From: Cohnella zeiphila
GTDB taxonomy: Bacteria; Bacillota; Bacilli; Paenibacillales; Paenibacillaceae
Direction: 5' to 3'
DNA: 64,000 bases
Assembly: GCF_014212055.1 (NCBI RefSeq)
Contig: NZ_JACJVO010000009.1
Span: 124,001-188,000, forward strand
Shown piece by piece: positions 50,905 to 59,733 of this stretch. A model generated the notes under the pieces. That model was not told the origin of the DNA, searched no databases, and saw only the letters and a program-made list of their open reading frames with translations. Both the position numbers and the translations under genes were made by a program. The stretch's first letter is position 1. Each line of letters opens with the position of its first letter.

Positions 50905-50928
50905 TACTATTCATGAGTCATCATAGTA
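50905..50928. promoter_or_regulatory. TACTAT-N12-ATAGTA dyad between oxidoreductases and AraC gene
   Basis: TACTAT (50905-50910) and ATAGTA (50923-50928) form an inverted pair around a 12-bp centre. It lies in the divergent promoter region and overlaps a TATACT-like -10. A candidate operator for the neighbouring regulator. Confidence 0.4.
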
Positions 50929-50993
50929 CGGAGATTTGCGGGCCTCAATAACGATTTTTGGCCCTTTTGTATCCAAAATGACGACGGCGCAAA

Positions 50994-52028
50994 GTGGGCG
51001 ATCAACCGATGAAAGACGTTCGGGAGCATTTTCGGGAAGGCGTTGAGGAACAATTTCAGGAGCCGATTCATTACCAGAACCGGCATCTCTGCATCAAGGC
51101 GTGGCAGTTCACGGACCGGTCGGAGCCCGGCCCGCCGGGCAGGCGCTGGCATTATCACAAAGAGGTCGAGCTTGTTCTGGTGCAGGAGGGGGCCATGAAC
51201 TTCCATACGCCCGGCCATAGCTATGCGCTTGACGCGGGGGATGTCGCCATCGTCGGCTCCTCCCAGCTCCATCTCAGCCAGAAAACGGCGGACGGGCCTC
51301 TGGTCTATATCGTGCTGCACGTCGACCTGCAGCGTTATTTCGATCCGGCGATGATGATGTATTACCGGCACTTCTCGGAGTTGGTTCGTCCGCTTGAGGA
51401 GCTGAACTATATCTTCCAGGAAAGCGCCGCGGCAAGGCGGGAGATGGCCGGCATTCTGACGGACATTCACGAGGAAATGATCGGCAGGCGGAACGGCTAC
51501 GAGATCGCCGCCAGCATGCATATCAAGCATCTGCTGCTGACGCTGCTCCGTCACGACAGCCGCGGGCTGCTGCAGAGCAACGAATTCGTGGACGACGCCG
51601 TCATGCGTCCCGTTCTCGATTTTGTAGACCGCCATCTGAGCGAGCGCATCGACATGGACGAGGCGAGCCGGATCGCGCGGATGAATTACAGTTACTTTTC
51701 CAAGTATTTCAAAAAGGCGGTCGGCGTTTCGTTCGTCGACTACGTCAACCGCCAGCGCATACGCAAGGCGGCGCATCTGCTCGTCGCCGAGCCCGCCAGC
51801 GTCTCCGCCATCGCAGCGAGCGTCGGGATCGAGAATATGGCGCATTTCTACGAGCTGTTCAAGCGGTATAACGGCTGCACGCCGAAGGAATACGCGCGGC
51901 GGCTGCTCCGGGGCGAAGACGGGAGCGAGGGGCAGGCCGGCTCCAAGAGCTTGGACCATTTTCTAAAGAAAAAGGCCCATCACGCCGATGGCATGACGGG
52001 CACAGGGGATTGTGGATACATGGGTTAA
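50994..52028 (+). CDS. AraC-family transcriptional regulator with cupin sensor
   Basis: A 344-residue soluble regulator: an N-terminal cupin-like sensor (RRWHYHKEVELVLVQEGAMN near residues 50-69, with the double-histidine pattern) and a C-terminal double AraC helix-turn-helix (about 205-305). The GTG at 50994 and ATG at 51009 are both possible starts. Neither has a strong ribosome site. The last 40 residues beyond the HTH look non-conserved. It probably controls the divergent oxidoreductase operon in response to a sugar. Confidence 0.87.
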   Translation: MGDQPMKDVREHFREGVEEQFQEPIHYQNRHLCIKAWQFTDRSEPGPPGRRWHYHKEVELVLVQEGAMNFHTPGHSYALDAGDVAIVGSSQLHLSQKTADGPLVYIVLHVDLQRYFDPAMMMYYRHFSELVRPLEELNYIFQESAAARREMAGILTDIHEEMIGRRNGYEIAASMHIKHLLLTLLRHDSRGLLQSNEFVDDAVMRPVLDFVDRHLSERIDMDEASRIARMNYSYFSKYFKKAVGVSFVDYVNRQRIRKAAHLLVAEPASVSAIAASVGIENMAHFYELFKRYNGCTPKEYARRLLRGEDGSEGQAGSKSLDHFLKKKAHHADGMTGTGDCGYMG

Positions 52029-52138
52029 AAGGCGATCGTGCGCAGAATGATGACAAGCAGGATAAAGAGTACGAGCACAAACGCAGCCCCACCGCCGGCA
52101 CAAGAGCCTACGCCTACACCACCTACAGGATAACCCAA
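52025..52138 (-). CDS. YjcZ-family small sporulation peptide
   Basis: A 37-residue peptide, GYPVGGVGVGSCAGGGAAF then a hydrophobic FVLVLFILLVIILRTIAF end, the hallmark of the YjcZ/SscA family (Gly-rich head plus a membrane tail), small proteins of the Bacillales spore. TTG 52138 lies 6 bp after GGTGGTGAT; ATG 52153 would add five residues. CATATATAA upstream is a possible sporulation-sigma -10. Its stop region overlaps the end of the AraC gene on the other strand. Confidence 0.8.
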   Translation of the reverse strand: MGYPVGGVGVGSCAGGGAAFVLVLFILLVIILRTIAF

Positions 52139-52281
52139 AGCAATCACCACCATTTTTATATTGCGGCTTATGCCACTACTCTTATATATGATCAAATGTC
52201 ATGACGGTCAGTACGCTTGCCTAGGTTTTTAAAATTCTGCATACTTCGATAAGCCGTATGTCGAGGGCTGACGGTATGGTA

Positions 52282-53493
52282 TTATTTCGATCTGCCTTCG
52301 GAAGACCGGGGCTTGACGGCGACGGCGGCGAGGACAGCGGCCGCCGCGCCCAGGCCGCCCATCAGCCAGAATAAACTCTGCTGGGAACGCTCCAGCAGGA
52401 GCGAAGCGACGGGCGGGCCGACCGCAACGCCGATAAACCGCATGCTGCTGTAGATCGAGGTGGCCGTCCCCCGCTGCTTCTTCTCGATGCCTTCCGTAAT
52501 CAGCGCGTCGAGACAGGGCAAAGCCGCGCCGATGCCGGCACCGCCCAACGTCATGAAAACGAATAACCAATAGATCGATTGGGGCTTGACCCATCCGCAG
52601 ATAAGCAACGCTGCCGCTCCCAAGGCCGCTCCGCCGAAGCTGAGCCACTTCATCCTGATCTTATTTTCCCCGATCCACTTTCCCGCTCCGTAAGAACAGG
52701 CGCACAGCGCCGCCGTCGGAATTGCCAGCAGGGCTCCTTTCCATATCCCGTGAATGCCGTACCGATCCTCCAGCGTCTGGGACAGGAAGAACAGAGAGCC
52801 GAAGACAAGGAACATGCTGATGCCGCCGATGGCGAAGATGGCGTACAACCAGCGCTTTTTGGCGAACATGCGTTTGATCGATGCGAAGAAATCCGGCAGG
52901 GTCGGAGGCTCCTCCTGCTGAGCCGGAACTTTGACCAGCCATGCGACCAGCACGAGCGAGAGCAGGCTGATGACGGGGATGGCCAGAAACGGCAAGTACC
53001 ACACGAGCGCGGCGAGCAGCGAACCGAGAATCGGGCTCAGCACTTTCCCTAGCGTATTCGCCGTCTCGATCAGACCGAGTCCCGCGCTGATGTCGCTTTC
53101 CTTCTTGTACAAATCGCCGACGAGCGGGATGACGATGGGGAAGGATCCGGCTGCGCCGACGCCTTGGAGCAGCCTTCCGGCCAGAATCCAGCCGTAACAA
53201 TGATCGGTCCACAAAGGAGCCAAGCCCGCTACGAGCCCCCCTGCTCCCGTCAGCGCCAGGCTCGGGATAATGATTTTTTTGCGTCCGAGCCGGTCGGACA
53301 AAAAGCCGGCTATCGGGATCAGAAAAATCGCCACGACGGAGTATACCGTAATGATCAGGCTGACCTGGAAAGAGCTGACGTGCAGCTCCTTGCGCAGGGA
53401 AGGCAGAATCGGTATCAGCATCGAATTGCCCAGCGTCGCGATGAGCGGTATGGAAGCCAAGGCGATCAGATCCCAGGTTTTCTTTGCTTCCAT
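52282..53493 (-). CDS. MFS multidrug-type exporter
   Basis: A 403-residue major-facilitator protein with 12 helices. It carries the DHA1-type motif GFLSDRLGRKKIIIPS between helices 2 and 3 (about 64-79) and GRLLQGVGAAGSFP (about 109-122), typical of Bcr/Blt/YitG-like drug exporters. The ATG at 53493 (MEAKKTW) is well spaced from AAGGAG. The in-frame ATG at 53499 is too close. No regulator gene lies next to it. Substrate unknown. Confidence 0.85.
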   Translation of the reverse strand: MEAKKTWDLIALASIPLIATLGNSMLIPILPSLRKELHVSSFQVSLIITVYSVVAIFLIPIAGFLSDRLGRKKIIIPSLALTGAGGLVAGLAPLWTDHCYGWILAGRLLQGVGAAGSFPIVIPLVGDLYKKESDISAGLGLIETANTLGKVLSPILGSLLAALVWYLPFLAIPVISLLSLVLVAWLVKVPAQQEEPPTLPDFFASIKRMFAKKRWLYAIFAIGGISMFLVFGSLFFLSQTLEDRYGIHGIWKGALLAIPTAALCACSYGAGKWIGENKIRMKWLSFGGAALGAAALLICGWVKPQSIYWLFVFMTLGGAGIGAALPCLDALITEGIEKKQRGTATSIYSSMRFIGVAVGPPVASLLLERSQQSLFWLMGGLGAAAAVLAAVAVKPRSSEGRSK

Positions 53494-53581
53494 AGCCATG
53501 CTCCTTTTCCGATAAGGTCGATCGGTTTTATGCCATATTGAATTGCCTGGTTAGCATCTCCCGGCTGCGATCCGAATAATC

Positions 53582-55258
53582 CTAGACCTCCGTGAGAATC
53601 GGCATGATCATCGGTCGACGCTTGAGTTCGGCGAACAGGTACTGTCCGAGCTCGTCTTTGAGCGCCCGCTTGATCAAGCCCCATTGCTTGATCCTGGACG
53701 ATTTAAGCTCCTGCAGGGTGGAAAGGACAAGCTTGTGCAGCTGCTCCAGCAGCGCCTCGGAATCCCGAACGTAAATGAAGCCGCGGGAAATAAGGTCCGG
53801 TCCCGAAAGGATCGAGCCGTCCTTTTTGCTCAAGGTAACGACGACGATGAGAATGCCGTCGGCGGACAACTGCTTGCGGTCTCGCAGGACGACGCTGCCG
53901 ATGTCGCCGACGCCGAGCCCGTCGACCAGGACGTCCCCGGAAGGAGCTTTGCCGGACGGCGCCGCGGCTCCGTCCCCGAATTCGACGATATCGCCGTTGC
54001 CGACGATAAAGATGCGGTCCGGCTTGACGCCGACGGATTCCGCGAGCAGGCGATGCTGATGCAGCATGCGATACTCCCCGTGAATCGGCATGAAATATTT
54101 CGGCTTCATCAGGGTCAGCATCAGCTTCAGTTCCTCCTGGCTGCCGTGGCCGGACACGTGCATGCCGGTCGCCGCGCCGGATCCGTAGATCACCTGGGCG
54201 CCCAACTGATATAACTGGTCGATGATTCGGGCGACGTTGCGCTCGTTGCCCGGGATCGGCGAAGCTGCCACGATGACCGTGTCGTCGGGAGAGATCTCCA
54301 TCTTGCGGTAGCTGGCGGCGGCAAGCCTGGCGAGAGCGGCCGCCGGTTCCCCTTGGCTGCCCGTGCACAGCACGGCCACTTGTTCGGGCGGAAGCCGGGA
54401 GGCTTCTTCGGCTTCGATCAGCATGCCTTCCGGCACGTTCAGATAGCCGATCTCCCGGGCGACGTTTACGACATTGACCATGCTGCGGCCGAGCAGGACG
54501 AGGCGGCGGTTCGTCCGGGCGGCGGCGTTCACGACCTGCTGAACGCGATTGACGTTGGAGGCGAACGTGGACAAAAAAATTTTTCGCTTCGCCCGCTGAA
54601 AGGCTTCCTCAATGTGCGCGCCGACCGTCCGCTCCGACGGCGTGAAGCCGGGCCGCTCCGCATTCGTGCTCTCCGACAGCAGGAGCAAAACGCCTTTCTC
54701 TCCGACGGCCGCCATCCGGTGAAGATCGGGATGCTGGCTTTTTCTCTCCGGCGTCAAGTCGAATTTGAAATCTCCGGTATGGACGACGGTGCCCGCGGGC
54801 GTGTCGAATACGACGCCGAGGCAATCGGGGATGCTGTGGTTGGTGCGGAAGAAGGAGGCGCTAATCGGACCGAAATCAAGAACGGCGTCGGCGTCGATCA
54901 CGTTCAGCGTCGCGCCCCTTAACAGTCCGTGCTCCGACAATTTCGCTTCGATCAATCCCATGGTAAGCCTGGTGGCATAAACCGGGAGGTTCAGTTGTTT
55001 CAATATGTACGGAATGCCGCCGATGTGATCCTCGTGCCCGTGAGTGACGATCAGGGCGGCGACATGATCCCGGCGCTCAAGCAAACCGGAGATGTCCGGC
55101 ACGATCAGGTCGATTCCCGGCAGGTTTTCGTCGGGAAATTTGGATCCGCAATCTACGACGACCATCACCTTGCCGTATTCGATCACATACATGTTTTTGC
55201 CGATCTCTTGCACGCCGCCTAGCGCGAATACGCGCCCTTTTCCCGAAGCCCGATTCAT
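53582..55258 (-). CDS. Ribonuclease J
   Basis: A 558-residue metallo-beta-lactamase/beta-CASP nuclease with the zinc motif HGHEDHIGG (73-81), a second HTGDFKFD ligand block and a conserved C-terminal HVSGHGSQEELKLML region. RNase J has 5'-3' exonuclease and endonuclease activity on mRNA and rRNA. GGAGG is 6 bp before ATG 55258. Length equals Bacillus RnjA/RnjB, and which paralogue it is cannot be decided from this window. It is separate from the neighbouring sugar genes. Confidence 0.95.
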   Translation of the reverse strand: MNRASGKGRVFALGGVQEIGKNMYVIEYGKVMVVVDCGSKFPDENLPGIDLIVPDISGLLERRDHVAALIVTHGHEDHIGGIPYILKQLNLPVYATRLTMGLIEAKLSEHGLLRGATLNVIDADAVLDFGPISASFFRTNHSIPDCLGVVFDTPAGTVVHTGDFKFDLTPERKSQHPDLHRMAAVGEKGVLLLLSESTNAERPGFTPSERTVGAHIEEAFQRAKRKIFLSTFASNVNRVQQVVNAAARTNRRLVLLGRSMVNVVNVAREIGYLNVPEGMLIEAEEASRLPPEQVAVLCTGSQGEPAAALARLAAASYRKMEISPDDTVIVAASPIPGNERNVARIIDQLYQLGAQVIYGSGAATGMHVSGHGSQEELKLMLTLMKPKYFMPIHGEYRMLHQHRLLAESVGVKPDRIFIVGNGDIVEFGDGAAAPSGKAPSGDVLVDGLGVGDIGSVVLRDRKQLSADGILIVVVTLSKKDGSILSGPDLISRGFIYVRDSEALLEQLHKLVLSTLQELKSSRIKQWGLIKRALKDELGQYLFAELKRRPMIMPILTEV

Positions 55259-55390
55259 ATTATTCCTCCATGGCTCTAATCGCTGCGTATTATGCGACGG
55301 GCTTTCCTGACTTATTCCGCCCGGTAACCGCCGGCACAACATCAATCGTTAATCGGGCAGGAAGAATGCGCTTCCATCCCGAATAATACA

Positions 55391-55419
55391 TTGAATAAAT
55401 CTAATGTACATTGTATAAA
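55391..55419 (+). promoter_or_regulatory. Promoter of the membrane AraC gene
   Basis: TTGAAT (55391-55396) and TATAAA (55414-55419) with a 17-bp spacer. The -35 and -10 lie in a loose direct repeat (ACATTGAATAAAT / ACATTGTATAAAT), a possible AraC-type self-regulatory site. Confidence 0.6.
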
Positions 55420-55460
55420 TGTGATGCTGCGTTTAGATAAATCGATTGCGGGGGATCGGG

Positions 55461-57704
55461 ATGACCAAGATCGGAAGAAGCGTGATTTTCTACAAGTACC
55501 TTCTCTCTTATATTTTCATTTGCACGTTTCCTGTCGTCATTATGGGCATTATTCTATACGAGAACACGGTAGGAAGCCTCAAAAGCGAGATCGAAAAATC
55601 GAACTTGACCAAGCTGTCGCAAGTAGAGTCGATGATGGAGCGGCAGATGAAAGAGTTCGGTAACATCGCGTTCCTCATCGCGGAAGATTCGAAGTTTCTG
55701 TCCTATAACTTGAACGACGGTTACGGCCGGATCGAGGCCGTTGACGAGCTTAAGAAATATAAAGCGAACAGCTCGATCATCGACACTTTGTTTTTGTATC
55801 TCCGCCATGACGACCTCATCTACTCTTCGGACGGATTTTACTCCTACGATTCGTTCCGCAAATATTTTTACCGCGGCAGCGGCTGGAACGACGACCAGTT
55901 TTACGATGACATCAACCGGATCGCGAATCCTCAAATCAAACGGATGTCCGGAACGGACCAAGCTTCTCCTGCGCAGAGATACCTTGTGTATATGTATCCG
56001 GTCCAACCGCAAAGCCCGAGACCGTACGGCACGGTCGTCTTCGCCATTCAGGAGTCCGAGCTGTCGTCGATGATGAGCAATATTTTGGGCGATTTCAAAG
56101 GGGAAAGCTATATCCTGGACGAGAACGATCAAATATTGGCTTCCGTTCATCAGGGGGAGGAGAACGGCAAGCTCAAATCGCAAATGATCGCGATGATCAA
56201 AGAACACGACAAGTCGGGAATTTACGAGCTTTCTTCCGAACATACGAAATATTCGTTCAGCTACGTCAAGTCGGATACGATCGGGTGGAGCTTCGTCACG
56301 ATTTTGCCCACCTCGCAGTTCATGAGCCGGGTGATCCAGAAACGTACCTTCACGATCGAATTGATCTCTCTGATCGCGATGATGGGCGTCGGGATTGCGT
56401 TTGCTTTCACCCACTACCATTATGTCCCGATCCGTCGGCTCGCCAACCGGTTGAACCGGGAAGCCGCCTCCCAGGCCCCCTCCGTCGTCCGGAACGAGTT
56501 CCGCTTGATCGAGAGCGCGGCGGACGTCTTCGTATCCAGCAACAGAGAGCTGCTGAGAGAACAGCTGCTTGCCAAACTGCTCGCAGGCAAAATCGGCGGC
56601 GCCGCGCAGCTGCAGGAATGGATGAAGCGTTCGCATACGGAATTCGCCGGCGCCGGCTTTTACGTGCTGTTGATCGACGGGAAAACGAGGTTCGTCGATG
56701 CGGCTCCCATCGCGCAGCTGCTGCGGGAGAACGGATCTTCCGCGTACTGCACGGACGATCCGAACGGAAACGGCGCAGCGGTTATCGCCATGCTGGACGA
56801 TTCTCCGGACGTGGCGGAGGCAGAGCCCGATCTGGCGAGCCTATTGGCCGTATGGCTGGAGGAGGCGCACGGCCAGGCCGTTCACATCGGGATCGGCGGG
56901 GTCTATTCGGAACCGCTGCAATTGAATCGCTCGTACATCGAGGCGTCCGCGGCGCTGGAATACAAAATGATCGCCGGCGGCAAAGCCATTACGAATTTTC
57001 GCGATATCGCGGCCTCGCACCACGAGGAGCCTTGGTATCCGGTCGAAGAGCAAATCGTCTATTTGCAGAGCTTGAAGAAAGGCGACCGCGCGGTTGCTCT
57101 GCATAACCTGAGGAGCATCCTGGACAGCATTGCGTCCAAGGGCGCATCGCTGCTGATGCTCCGATATATTTGTTTCGATATGGTCAATTCCGCCGTGAAA
57201 GTGGTGCGGGAAATACATGCCGAACATTTTCGCGAGGAAATCGAAAGCTTGATGGGGTTCGACTCTCTGGACGAATTATACGCCCGGCTGGAGCGGCTCA
57301 CGGAGAAAGTGTGCCTGTACGTGGAAGAACGCAAGGAAAGCAAGAACGTAAAGCTGCGCGACAGCGTGCTGGACTACGTGCACCGCCATTTTCGCGACGG
57401 CGGCATCAGTCTGGAACGGATCGCGGACGAGCACGACGTATCCGTGTCGTTCCTGAGCCGTTTCTTCAAGGAGCAGGTCGGGGAGACGTTCACGGACTAC
57501 TTGTCGGAGCTGCGGATGAAGGAAGCGAAGCTGAGGCTCCTCCACTCGGAGCAATCGGTCGGGCAAATCGTCGAAGAGATCGGCTATATGAACGCGTCCA
57601 ATTTCGTCCGCAAATTCAAGAAGACCGAAGGTGTGACGCCGGGGCAGTACCGCAAATTGTACGCCCCCGGAATCGGTTCCGATCAGGAGGAATCGCTGGA
57701 GTAA
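55461..57704 (+). CDS. Membrane-bound AraC-family regulator with Cache-like sensor domain
   Basis: A 747-residue regulator of the same architecture as that at 16254 but different in sequence: helix (about 15-35), Cache-like extracellular region (about 40-280), second helix (about 290-310), central domain, and C-terminal AraC helix-turn-helix (about 640-735, SLERIADEHDVSVSFLSRFFKE). It lies just upstream of a sugar importer and sulfatases and should sense an extracellular glycan. ATG 55461 follows GGGGGATCGGG. Confidence 0.88.
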   Translation: MTKIGRSVIFYKYLLSYIFICTFPVVIMGIILYENTVGSLKSEIEKSNLTKLSQVESMMERQMKEFGNIAFLIAEDSKFLSYNLNDGYGRIEAVDELKKYKANSSIIDTLFLYLRHDDLIYSSDGFYSYDSFRKYFYRGSGWNDDQFYDDINRIANPQIKRMSGTDQASPAQRYLVYMYPVQPQSPRPYGTVVFAIQESELSSMMSNILGDFKGESYILDENDQILASVHQGEENGKLKSQMIAMIKEHDKSGIYELSSEHTKYSFSYVKSDTIGWSFVTILPTSQFMSRVIQKRTFTIELISLIAMMGVGIAFAFTHYHYVPIRRLANRLNREAASQAPSVVRNEFRLIESAADVFVSSNRELLREQLLAKLLAGKIGGAAQLQEWMKRSHTEFAGAGFYVLLIDGKTRFVDAAPIAQLLRENGSSAYCTDDPNGNGAAVIAMLDDSPDVAEAEPDLASLLAVWLEEAHGQAVHIGIGGVYSEPLQLNRSYIEASAALEYKMIAGGKAITNFRDIAASHHEEPWYPVEEQIVYLQSLKKGDRAVALHNLRSILDSIASKGASLLMLRYICFDMVNSAVKVVREIHAEHFREEIESLMGFDSLDELYARLERLTEKVCLYVEERKESKNVKLRDSVLDYVHRHFRDGGISLERIADEHDVSVSFLSRFFKEQVGETFTDYLSELRMKEAKLRLLHSEQSVGQIVEEIGYMNASNFVRKFKKTEGVTPGQYRKLYAPGIGSDQEESLE

Positions 57705-57742
57705 GCGAGCGATGAAGCGGCCGGGGCGGTCAAGATCATCCC

Positions 57743-57803
57743 GAGCACATGACTGCAAATGGAGCACATCGGCGATTTCGCCCTTGCATCAACTGGAGCA
57801 TAT
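57743..57803. repeat. Three direct repeats GAGCACAT-type before the importer operon
   Basis: GAGCACAT at 57743 and 57762, GAGCATAT at 57796; spacings 19 and 34 bp. They are tandem half-sites in the 197-bp leader between the AraC regulator and its presumed target operon. Confidence 0.5.
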
Positions 57804-57901
57804 CGCGTCAACAAACACCGATTTACGCCTTACGAGAGCCCGTGTTACCTTTTGCTTGCGGTTGCTTCATCAACCTAAAGGCGAGGAGGTGAGACAAGGG
57901 C

Positions 57902-58801
57902 GTGAAATGGAGAGAGTACACGAAGAATTACGAGCTGTACCTGATGATGGCGCTGCCGCTGGCCTATTACGCGATCTTCAAGTATTGGCCCATGTACGGC
58001 GTGCAGATCGCCTTCAAAAACTTCAATATGGCGCAAGGGATATGGGGAAGTCCTTGGGCGGGTCTGAAGTATTTCGACAAGTTTTTCTCCTATTACAACT
58101 TCGGCGCGATCTTGGGCAATACGATCTGGATCAGCCTGTATGCGATCGCCGTCGGCTTCTTCTTTCCCATCGTGCTGGCGCTGCTGCTGGACGAGATTCG
58201 CAACCTGCATTTCAAGAAGCTGATTCAGAACGTGACGTATGTTCCCCACTTCCTGTCGGGCGTCGTCGTCGTCGGAATGCTGATCAATTTTACTTCGATC
58301 CGAGGCGGCCTGTTCAACAAGATCATCGAGCTGTTCGGGGGACACCCGGTCAACTTCATGATCGAGTCGCAATATTTCAAGACGATGTACGTCTTCTCGG
58401 ATCTGTGGCAGAACATGGGGTGGAGCGCGATCATTTATTTGGCAGCGCTTACGGGCATCAGTCCAGAGCTGAACGAGGCGGCGGTCGTGGACGGAGCGAG
58501 CCGCTTCAAGCGGATTTTACACGTTAAAATCCCGGGCTTGCTGCCGACGATCATGATTCTGCTTATTCTGCGCGTCGGCCATCTGTTCAACATCGGCTTT
58601 GAACGCATCTTGCTGATGCAGAACGATGCCAATCTATCGGCTTCGGACGTCATTCAGACATATATTTACCGTACCGGCATTTTGCAAGGCGATTTCAGCT
58701 ACTCCACGGCCGTAAGCGTGTTTAATTCGCTGGCCAATTTCATTATTCTCATCGCCGCGAATTATTTGGCGCGCAAAACAAGCGATTCCAGCTTGTGGTG
58801 A
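57902..58801 (+). CDS. Carbohydrate ABC transporter permease, LplB type
   Basis: A 299-residue six-helix permease, KYWPMYGVQIAFKNFN near residues 27-42 and EAA loop EAAVVDGASRFKRILHVKIPGL near 194-215. GTG 57902 follows GAGGAGGTGA by 9 bp. It is the first gene of the importer-sulfatase operon. Confidence 0.9.
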   Translation: MKWREYTKNYELYLMMALPLAYYAIFKYWPMYGVQIAFKNFNMAQGIWGSPWAGLKYFDKFFSYYNFGAILGNTIWISLYAIAVGFFFPIVLALLLDEIRNLHFKKLIQNVTYVPHFLSGVVVVGMLINFTSIRGGLFNKIIELFGGHPVNFMIESQYFKTMYVFSDLWQNMGWSAIIYLAALTGISPELNEAAVVDGASRFKRILHVKIPGLLPTIMILLILRVGHLFNIGFERILLMQNDANLSASDVIQTYIYRTGILQGDFSYSTAVSVFNSLANFIILIAANYLARKTSDSSLW

Positions 58802-58822
58802 GCCGGGAAGGAGAAGGGACGG

Positions 58823-59716
58823 ATGCATTCTCCCGTTTACAGAGGCAAGGGCGACAGGCTGTTTAGCATTCTGGTTGTGCTCATCCTGTTCGCTATCTTC
58901 ATCATCGTGCTTTATCCGCTGCTTTACACGCTGAGCGCTTCTTTCAGCGATCCGCTGGCGGTGCTGAACGGCAGGCTGTGGCTGCTTCCGGTCGGATGGA
59001 CGCTCAAGGCGTATGGCAACGTGCTGGATCATCCGGAGATTTGGGTCGGCTACCGCAATACGCTTCTGTATACGAGCGTAGCTTTGGTGTTCAATATCGT
59101 GCTCACGATTCTGGCGGCGTTTCCGCTATCCCGCCGGGATTTCAAGGGCCGCGGGCTGCTCACCGGCATCCTCGTCTTTACGATGTTTTTCGACGGCGGC
59201 ATGATTACGACGTATCTGGTCGTCCATAAGCTGCACTTGATCAACACGATGTGGGCGCTCGTGCTGCCGAAGGCGATCAACACGTTCAACGTCATCGTCA
59301 CGATTACCTTCCTCCGCCATACGATTCCGGAGGAGGTGTACGAAGCGGCCCGGGTGGACGGCTGCTCCAACACCCGGATGCTGCTCAGCATCGCCATTCC
59401 GCTTTCCAAACCGATCCTGGCGGTGATGGTGCTGTTCTACGCGGTGGAGCAATGGAACTCGTATTTCGATGCGCTCATTTATATTTCCAAGCAGCAGCTA
59501 TTCCCGCTGCAGCTGATTCTGCGCAATATCCTGATCGCGGCTTCGGCCAGCGATATGACGACGGCGGCGGATGCCGGCGCTACGCAGCGGATGCTGGATT
59601 CGGAAGGAATCAAGTACGCCGTAATCATTCTGGCCAGCTTGCCGATGCTCATTCTGTACCCGTTCGTCCAAAGGTTCTTCGTCAATGGCGTCATGATCGG
59701 TTCGGTGAAAGGATAA
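58823..59716 (+). CDS. Carbohydrate ABC transporter permease, YtcP type
   Basis: A 297-residue six-helix permease ending VNGVMIGSVKG, EAA loop EAARVDGCSNTRMLLSIAIP near 173-192. ATG 58823 follows AAGGAGAAGGG and lies 22 bp after its partner gene. Confidence 0.9.
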   Translation: MHSPVYRGKGDRLFSILVVLILFAIFIIVLYPLLYTLSASFSDPLAVLNGRLWLLPVGWTLKAYGNVLDHPEIWVGYRNTLLYTSVALVFNIVLTILAAFPLSRRDFKGRGLLTGILVFTMFFDGGMITTYLVVHKLHLINTMWALVLPKAINTFNVIVTITFLRHTIPEEVYEAARVDGCSNTRMLLSIAIPLSKPILAVMVLFYAVEQWNSYFDALIYISKQQLFPLQLILRNILIAASASDMTTAADAGATQRMLDSEGIKYAVIILASLPMLILYPFVQRFFVNGVMIGSVKG

Positions 59717-59733
59717 TAAGGAGGAAAAAACAG

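Noticed and set aside
59251..59733. N-terminal extension upstream of the binding lipoprotein at 59734
   Set aside because: It overlaps the upstream permease in another frame, and the true start has a ribosome site and a signal peptide.
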